Under the pieces are notes generated by a model. It was not told the DNA's origin and made no database searches. It was given only the letters and a program-made list of their open reading frames with translations. Source: Pogonophryne albipinna (Eukaryota > Chordata > Actinopteri > Perciformes > Artedidraconidae). From it: DNA of 64,000 nucleotides. The DNA lies in NCBI GenBank assembly GCA_028583405.1, contig CM053244.1, positions 2,403,607 through 2,467,606 on the forward strand, written 5' to 3'. This document shows positions 58,843 to 64,000 of the stretch, piece by piece (position 1 is the stretch's first letter; each line of letters begins with the position of its first letter). Position numbers and translations under genes: made by a program.

Positions 58843-59342
58843 TGTCACAATCTTAAGGAGAACCCAAATGCAGCACTCGAGAAACCAAGGAGAATTGGTA
58901 ATAAACTTTATTGGAGATTCCACTGGATCTGAGGAATACCAATCGAGCAGTTTAACGCACCGGAGGACAGCGGGCAGAAGGTGAGTCAGGGACAGGCAGA
59001 GAGTCAGGGAGTAAGCGAGGCGGTCAGCGTAGATACAGGCAGGGTCGGATAACAGGCCAGACAGGATAGTCGAGGGACAGGCAGGATCAGGGAACAGGCA
59101 GAGCAGGCAGATCGAGGACAGGCAGGGTCGGAACCGGGTAGGCAATCTGGTATCAAACGCGGGAAAGACAAGCATGAGGCAAAGTACAATCTGGCAAAGA
59201 GTGTGTGTAATGTGCGGGTTTAAATACTGGCGGAAACTAATGGGTGCAGAAGAGAAAGAGAGTGAGCTAACGAGTGGGTGTGGAAAACAGGTGAGACAGG
59301 TGAATGGAAAACTACTGTTGAATGATGGAGCAGACTATGACA
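58843..59342 (-). repeat. Gypsy 5' LTR (minus-strand orientation)
   Basis: 500 bp, apparently identical to 55607-56106. The leader GAACAATCTGGCCAGAAC follows it on the minus strand, directly before the gag ATG. I could not match a tRNA primer site with confidence. Confidence 0.95.
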
Positions 59343-59785
59343 CTTAGAGAGATCTGAAGCATAGTAACTATGTGCTGAGAATGAGATGCATGTTGCACAA
59401 TGTTATCTTTGAATCAAATGTGATTTCTTTCAACAACTCATTTGTATTTCTTCATTTACTGTATTTCTGAATACTCAAGCAATCTTTCTCTGCAGAAACC
59501 TCTATGTACAGAGCACAGCCCATAACAGATGAAAGTGCTTTAGATTATGCTCAGCAGTGTGTAGTTGGGTGGTCAAACAATCTAGCATTATGAATGAAGT
59601 GTGTTATATTGGGTGCAAAAGTTTGCATTTAGTAAGTGTTTATGTAGTTCTGAGTGCAGTTCTTCATTTAGCAGGAAAAATTAGGTGTTTTGCACTTTGG
59701 TTGTGTGGTTTTGTGAATTGTGTTTAGTGTTCTGAGAAACTGAGCAATTAAAAAAAAAAGAAGTGTGTTAGCAATCGAGAAACTG

Positions 59786-60317
59786 TCATGACTTCCAAAA
59801 TGTAAAGGCCCAGAAACACCAAGCAGAAATCTAAAACGAGTGGCTATGGGACCGACAAGTTGCATTTGAACATTTCACAGACACTCTCACTCACCACCAT
59901 CCTCACTTAAATGGACATGTCATGTGAAAATATCTGTATATTGGAATGATCAGATAAAATAAAGAAGATAAATTAAGCTGAGTGCAAGCTCAACCAGGAA
60001 GACCTTCTTTACTCATTCATTTATTATGCTATGTTACTACTCTCTCTCCTCTCAATAAGTGATCGGGGGCGTCACTCCCCAGCTTAACCAATCACTTCGC
60101 TCTATTCTCACAAGCCTAACATAGCACTCCGCTAACCCTTTTAAATCTGCTCTCCCCCCTCTGACAGCTGTCATTTCAGGTGACTCGACGCAAATGGTAG
60201 TGCAAACTAAAACCTTCTCCGTAATAGATTACGAACTTAGACTAAACCCTCAAGATGTCCGATTCTGACTTTTCAGAGAATTAACCTTTCCAGGAGGATC
60301 TCGATCCCGGCTCCGAT
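59786..60317. other. Unassigned sequence between TE clusters
   Basis: No gene or repeat identified up to about 60000. From about 60000 the sequence may be the leader of the ORF-bearing element that starts at 60318, for example the GC-rich GATCGGGGGCGTCACTCCCC near 60061, but I see no defined end. Confidence 0.3.
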
Positions 60318-60866
60318 GTGCTGCCCGAGATAGCATCCACTTCCTCAAGCTACCGGTGCACGAGCACCCGCTTGGCATCCCGCAGAGGCCCACGCACAGC
60401 AGAGGCAGATCTCCTAATTTCACAACTGCAGCAGCAGGGCATTTCCCCAGCCCCAGGTCTACCTCTTTCCCAGATCCGCGAGCTCTTGGATCAAGTTTCA
60501 GGTGTCGTTCCCCAGCCCATGTCAGCAGCTCCAGTCAGCTCCCCTGGCAGACCAGTGCGCGGGCGAGGCAGCGGGGGTAAAAGGACAAGGAAGCCGGGCC
60601 CTCCAGAAGCTCCTCCGCCCAAAAAGAAAACTTCTTTCCCAGCTCGCCCCAACGCTTACCAGACCGGAAGCGCCTTAAACCAGCCTCCCATAGATAATAG
60701 TTTGGCCAACACCATGCAATCCCTGGCTAACTCCATGCAATTAATCGACACTCGCCTTCAGTCTCTGGAAAGGGCATCAGCCGGAGCCTGCACTTCATCA
60801 ACCACCAGGACCACTCATTCTGCCATGGCGCTGCCGGGCTTCATGCCGGGTCAGGCCCCTACATTA
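60318..60866 (+). pseudogene. Unidentified TE-like ORF, 3' end cut by LINE
   Basis: About 180 codons before the sequence runs into the LINE tail. The frame is proline- and serine-rich with a basic segment (GRGSGGKRTRKPG, PPKKKTSF) that looks like a nuclear-localisation or nucleic-acid-binding stretch. An earlier segment, LISQLQQQGISPAPGLPLSQ, may resemble a SAP-type helix pair, and NTMQSLANSMQLIDTRLQS may form a coiled coil. Proteins of this make-up occur as ORF1/gag of DIRS or Ngaro elements, but I do not recognise it firmly. An upstream ATG (60254) has a stop after 'DSDFSEN', so the start is unsure. Confidence 0.4.
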
Positions 60867-61029
60867 TATATATATATATATAGAATTTTTTATTGATTGG
60901 GATAAACCCCTTGAGATGCACCATCTCGTTTTCAAGGGGGTCCCGACAATAGCAACAATTTACAGACATACATAAACAAAAAGACAAAATGCAAAACATG
61001 ACACACAAGACAAACCACATACAGTCTGT

Positions 61030-61334
61030 TAAGTAAAATTCAAGCAATGCATACAATCATTACAATTTGAGAGACAGTCGAGCAAATCAGTTTCATCAAT
61101 ATCAGTTTCATTAATAACAAGTACAGACCAGTTGAAAGTGAGATGATAATGCATGTTTAAACATACCCAATGATGCAAAAGATCTAATAGCAGCAGGTAA
61201 AGTATTCCAGTCAGTTGGGGCTTTGAACATGAACGCTCTTCTGCCAATCCATTTTTTTGCAGAGGGGACAGAGAAATAAATCTGAACAGAATGTCTAACT
61301 TGATGATTTGGTGAGTAAGGTACAAAATACTGCT
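61030..61334 (-). pseudogene. Frameshifted C-terminal end of the LINE RT
   Basis: It reads SPNHQVRHSVQIYFSVPSA in one frame and then, after the A-run, GRRAFMFKAPTDWNTLPAA and GMFKHALSSHF in another. These are the usual last residues of this LINE type. The two shifts relative to the main frame are the only obvious damage. Confidence 0.7.
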
Positions 61335-63953
61335 TTAAATAAGGGGATAGTTAAGATAAATGCATTTAAATATCAGCTGAAGCCAATGCGTGTGTCTTCT
61401 TACATTTAAAGAAGGCCATTTAAGTTGGTTATACATTGTGCAGTGATGTGTACGAAAAGGACAACCAAGAACAAATCTGCATAGTCTATTGTAGGCTATT
61501 GTAAGATCTGATTTATGTGCATTTTGGTAGACAACATCACAATAGTCCATAATCGGAAGAATAAGTTGTGAAGCAATTCTCTTTCGGACACTGAGCGTAA
61601 AACAATTGCGAGAGTGGTGTAAAACACCGATTCCGTAATTGACTTTTTGTATTACATGCTTTATATGTAGTTTAAATGAAAGTTCAGAGTCTAGCCATAC
61701 ACCAAGATATTTAAAGCTATCAACTTTATGCAGAGAAGTGCCATCCTTACATGTTATTACTACATTAGGTTTGGATTTGAGCTTCTGCCTGGAACCAAAG
61801 ACCATGGTATAAGATTTTGTTTTGTTAAGCAGTAGTTTATTGTTTGATAGCCAGTCCTGTAAGATATTAAAATCCGATTGAAGAGAGATCTGAATTTGTG
61901 AAAAATCTGATTTGGATGTATATATAACAGTGTCATCAGCATAAAGGTGAGTACAACAATTAATGAGACAAGAAGATAAATCATTTATGTAAATAGAGAA
62001 CAGAAGTGGGCCCAGAGTTGATCCTTGGGGTACACCCTTTTGTTGGATCAACAGGTCAGACTGTTTTCCATTAACAACCACACATTGCTTTCTACTGTGA
62101 AGGTACGAGTTAAACCATAACACTGTATTATTAGAAAGGCCAATGCCGTGAAGTTTATCCAAGAGCAGATATCGATCAACGAAATCAAAGGCTTTTGTCA
62201 AGTCAATAAAAATGGCACCTGTGAGTTCACCATCATCTGCAGCAGAGTACAAGTCATTCGTAAATGTAAGTAGGGCAGTTGTTGTGGAGTGATTAGGCCT
62301 GAAACCAGATTGAACCGGAGATAAAATATTATAAGTATTGAGATAATGTGACAGTTGATAATAAATTATTTTCTCCAAAACTTTGGAAATAGAGCAGATT
62401 ATAGAGATTGGTCTATAATTTGTATCAAGTAAATCACCACCTTTATGGAGTGGAATGATGCGTGCACATTTCCAAATAGTCGGCAACTCACAGGTGGACA
62501 AAGACAGGTTGAACAAATCAGCAAGTGGGTACATGAGAATATGGGACGTTAATTTTAAGAACCTGTTTTCTATACCATCGAGTCCTGCACTGCCATCCAC
62601 TTTTAATTCTGTGATAGCATTATGAACGTCGTGTGGTAGAATTTTCTTAAAAGAAAAAGAACTGTTGCAGTTACTATTAGAACTACCAGTCGTCAAATAG
62701 GAGTCAGATAGTAGTGTGGAACATACATTAGCGAAATGCTGATTAAATATTTGGGCAATGGATAATGGGTCATGAATTATTGTATCAGCAGTTCTTATTT
62801 TATTAATAGAATGTTTACCTGATTTATTTAAAATAGATTTAATTTTAGTCCAAAATTGCTTGGGATTCTTAAAGTCCGATGTGAGAGATTCTTTATAGTA
62901 GTTGGATTTAGCATTTCGGGTTTTGGTTTTACTCAGATTTCGGAGATGCCTGTATACTTCCCAATCGGCTATAGTTCTTGAATGACGATATATCGACCAT
63001 GCTTTATCCCTTTCCCTAAAGAGACTGATGAGTTCAGAATTGATCCAAGGGAGATGTTGACCTTTGACCTTAACCGTTCTCACAGGTGCATGTTTGTTCA
63101 TGACATCAGTGAGCTCTTTATGCAGAAAATCCCAAGCATCTTGTACAAAAGGTATTAGTTGAAATCTGTCCCAATTAAGGGCAACAACATCATTAATAAA
63201 TAAATCAACATTCAATTTTTTATATTGTCTGATTTTGACTAGTTTTGGAGGTAGTTTAATTAATTTGATTTTCCATACGCAATAAACAATTGAATGATCG
63301 CTGAAGCAATCCGACATGACACCAGCTTTTAAGATTCTGTCAGGGTGTGACACCAGTATCCAGTCAAGCAGAGATTGGGTTCTAAGAGTGATACGAGTTG
63401 GCTCATTAATTAGCTGTTTAACATTTAGACTAATGAAAAGTTTTTTCTCTCTATCAGATGATTTATCCAACCAATTTTTGTTGAAATCACCAAGCAAGAT
63501 TATTTCATTTCCGCAGGAAATGGAGTTGATAGTGTCCATTATATAGTTAAAAGACTCTGCAGGTGAAGAAGGTGGCCTATAGATGCTACCAATAGTTAAG
63601 CATTTATTTTCATGAAAAATTATTTTAAGAAAAATGCATTCAAAATGTAGAGGCTCTATAGAAGTAGCAATTAGCTCAGTCACAAGGTCAGAGGAGACAT
63701 AAATAGCCACACCTCCACCCCTGCTGCATCTATCGGATCTGTAAAGCGAATCATTTGTGATTTGTAGTTCACTATCGGAAATGTTACTATTAAGCCAAGT
63801 TTCAGAGAGTGTGATGATTTTAGGTTTATGTAGAACAACCCATATCCGAAGTAAATAAATGTTGGGCAAGAGGCTCCTGATATTCAAATGAATTATTTTT
63901 ATACCCTTTAATTCATCCAGTCTGGAAATAATAGCAAATAATGTTCCTGTCAC
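61335..63953 (-). CDS. LINE endonuclease-reverse transcriptase, 872 codons open
   Basis: The APE endonuclease is complete: IIHLNIRSL, TLSETWLN (Glu), IGSIYRPPSS, ILLGDFNKNW, DWILVSHPD and FSDHSIVYC. The RT has GSAGLDGIENRFLK, NYRPISIIC, SGFRPNHSTTTAL, IFIDLTKAFDFVDR (Asp), KGVPQGSTLGPLLFSIYIN, the catalytic YADDTVIY and YLGVWLDSELSF. It stops at 61335. The usual C-terminal ~70 residues are visible downstream in other frames (for example APTDWNTLPAAIRS near 61210), separated by two one-base shifts, one at a run of seven A (61254-61260 region). It is otherwise intact, so this is a young copy. The start may lie beyond the window. Confidence 0.85.
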   Translation of the reverse strand: MTGTLFAIISRLDELKGIKIIHLNIRSLLPNIYLLRIWVVLHKPKIITLSETWLNSNISDSELQITNDSLYRSDRCSRGGGVAIYVSSDLVTELIATSIEPLHFECIFLKIIFHENKCLTIGSIYRPPSSPAESFNYIMDTINSISCGNEIILLGDFNKNWLDKSSDREKKLFISLNVKQLINEPTRITLRTQSLLDWILVSHPDRILKAGVMSDCFSDHSIVYCVWKIKLIKLPPKLVKIRQYKKLNVDLFINDVVALNWDRFQLIPFVQDAWDFLHKELTDVMNKHAPVRTVKVKGQHLPWINSELISLFRERDKAWSIYRHSRTIADWEVYRHLRNLSKTKTRNAKSNYYKESLTSDFKNPKQFWTKIKSILNKSGKHSINKIRTADTIIHDPLSIAQIFNQHFANVCSTLLSDSYLTTGSSNSNCNSSFSFKKILPHDVHNAITELKVDGSAGLDGIENRFLKLTSHILMYPLADLFNLSLSTCELPTIWKCARIIPLHKGGDLLDTNYRPISIICSISKVLEKIIYYQLSHYLNTYNILSPVQSGFRPNHSTTTALLTFTNDLYSAADDGELTGAIFIDLTKAFDFVDRYLLLDKLHGIGLSNNTVLWFNSYLHSRKQCVVVNGKQSDLLIQQKGVPQGSTLGPLLFSIYINDLSSCLINCCTHLYADDTVIYTSKSDFSQIQISLQSDFNILQDWLSNNKLLLNKTKSYTMVFGSRQKLKSKPNVVITCKDGTSLHKVDSFKYLGVWLDSELSFKLHIKHVIQKVNYGIGVLHHSRNCFTLSVRKRIASQLILPIMDYCDVVYQNAHKSDLTIAYNRLCRFVLGCPFRTHHCTMYNQLKWPSLNVRRHTHWLQLIFKCIYLNYPLI

Positions 63954-64000
63954 TTGTTACGCATACATGCGATTCATGATTGTAAAGATTGCTAGATTCA

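Larger units (their letters stand above)
55607..59342 (-). mobile_element. Ty3/Gypsy chromovirus copy, recent but internally deleted
   Basis: 3736 bp with two 500-bp LTRs (55607-56106, 58843-59342) that look identical by eye, begin TGTCA and end TGACA, and a 5-bp duplication CTTAG (55602-55606, 59343-59347). Coding runs on the minus strand: gag start at 58824, then the end of RNase H, integrase and a chromodomain. The gag zinc-knuckle end, protease, reverse transcriptase and most of RNase H are absent. There is no envelope gene. Identical LTRs mean a very recent insertion. Confidence 0.93.
53934..59785 (+). mobile_element. Tc1/mariner-superfamily relic holding a foldback and a Gypsy element
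   Basis: The ends are inverted repeats of about 25 bp (CAGTTTTTCTCGATTGCTAA and its complement TTAGCAATCGAGAAACTG). The left flank is TA; the right flank reads TC. Inside are the first exons of an RGR-rich transposase with a helix-turn-helix region (55035-55291 and about 55503-55606), but no DDE domain. Subtracting the foldback (54312-55020) and the Gypsy copy (55607-59342) leaves about 1.4 kb, so it was already a deletion derivative. Confidence 0.65.
60867..64000 (-). mobile_element. CR1/L2-group LINE on minus strand, running off the window
   Basis: The 3' end is at the left: an AT-repeat tail (TATATATA at 60864-60880) and a 3' region to about 61030. The EN-RT frame occupies 61335-63953. 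The 5' end is not reached. The copy interrupts the ORF at 60318-60866. The clade is judged from the RT motifs only. Confidence 0.8.

Overview
The window looks like intergenic DNA of a ray-finned (teleost) fish and is built almost entirely of transposable elements. The evidence is the mix of families: RTE/Rex-type and L2/CR1-type LINEs, a DIRS-type tyrosine-recombinase retrotransposon, a chromodomain Ty3/Gypsy element, Tc1/mariner, hAT-like, Harbinger-like and TTAA-inserting Kolobok-like DNA elements, and long (CA)n tracts. I recognise no single-copy host gene. Family names rest on protein motifs and terminal sequences read by eye, not on database searches.

Layout. 1-3.4 kb: mostly featureless, with a 328-bp MITE (934-1261) and one end of another repeat near 1.65 kb. 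3.4-4.5 kb: a Tc1/mariner relic. 4.57-17.08 kb: three tandem copies of a ~3.1-kb complex repeat, ending in an 81-bp hairpin-rich minisatellite; the first copy is split by a nearly complete RTE LINE (7003-10231). 18.8-20.9 kb: a 5'-truncated LINE with one in-frame stop. 22.0 kb: a long (CA)n tract. 23.5-24.35 kb: a short Kolobok-like element. 25.6-27.6 kb: a hAT-like element carrying another repeat and a LINE tail.

27.64-53.85 kb is one DIRS-type element on the minus strand, inflated from about 5.6 kb to 26 kb by insertions. These are an L2/CR1-type LINE inside the recombinase gene (28795-33651), a 15.1-kb foldback palindrome between RNase H and recombinase (34436-49556), and a LINE tail inside the RT gene (50918-51564). 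Near the centre of the palindrome a 3.5-kb Kolobok-like transposon (41290-44824) has landed in a TTAA. It carries two convergent spliced genes. On the minus strand is a THAP-domain transposase-like gene with one stop and one frameshift. On the plus strand is an apparently intact four-exon gene for a 170-aa protein matching the cytoplasmic 'ballast' domain of the P2X7 receptor. Their last exons overlap antisense by 116 bp. This is the most interesting observation in the window.

53.9-59.8 kb: a Tc1/mariner-superfamily relic holding a 0.7-kb foldback and a recent Ty3/Gypsy chromovirus copy with apparently identical LTRs but no protease or RT. 60.3-60.9 kb: an unidentified TE-like ORF. 60.9-64.0 kb: a minus-strand LINE with a long open EN-RT frame, running to the window edge.
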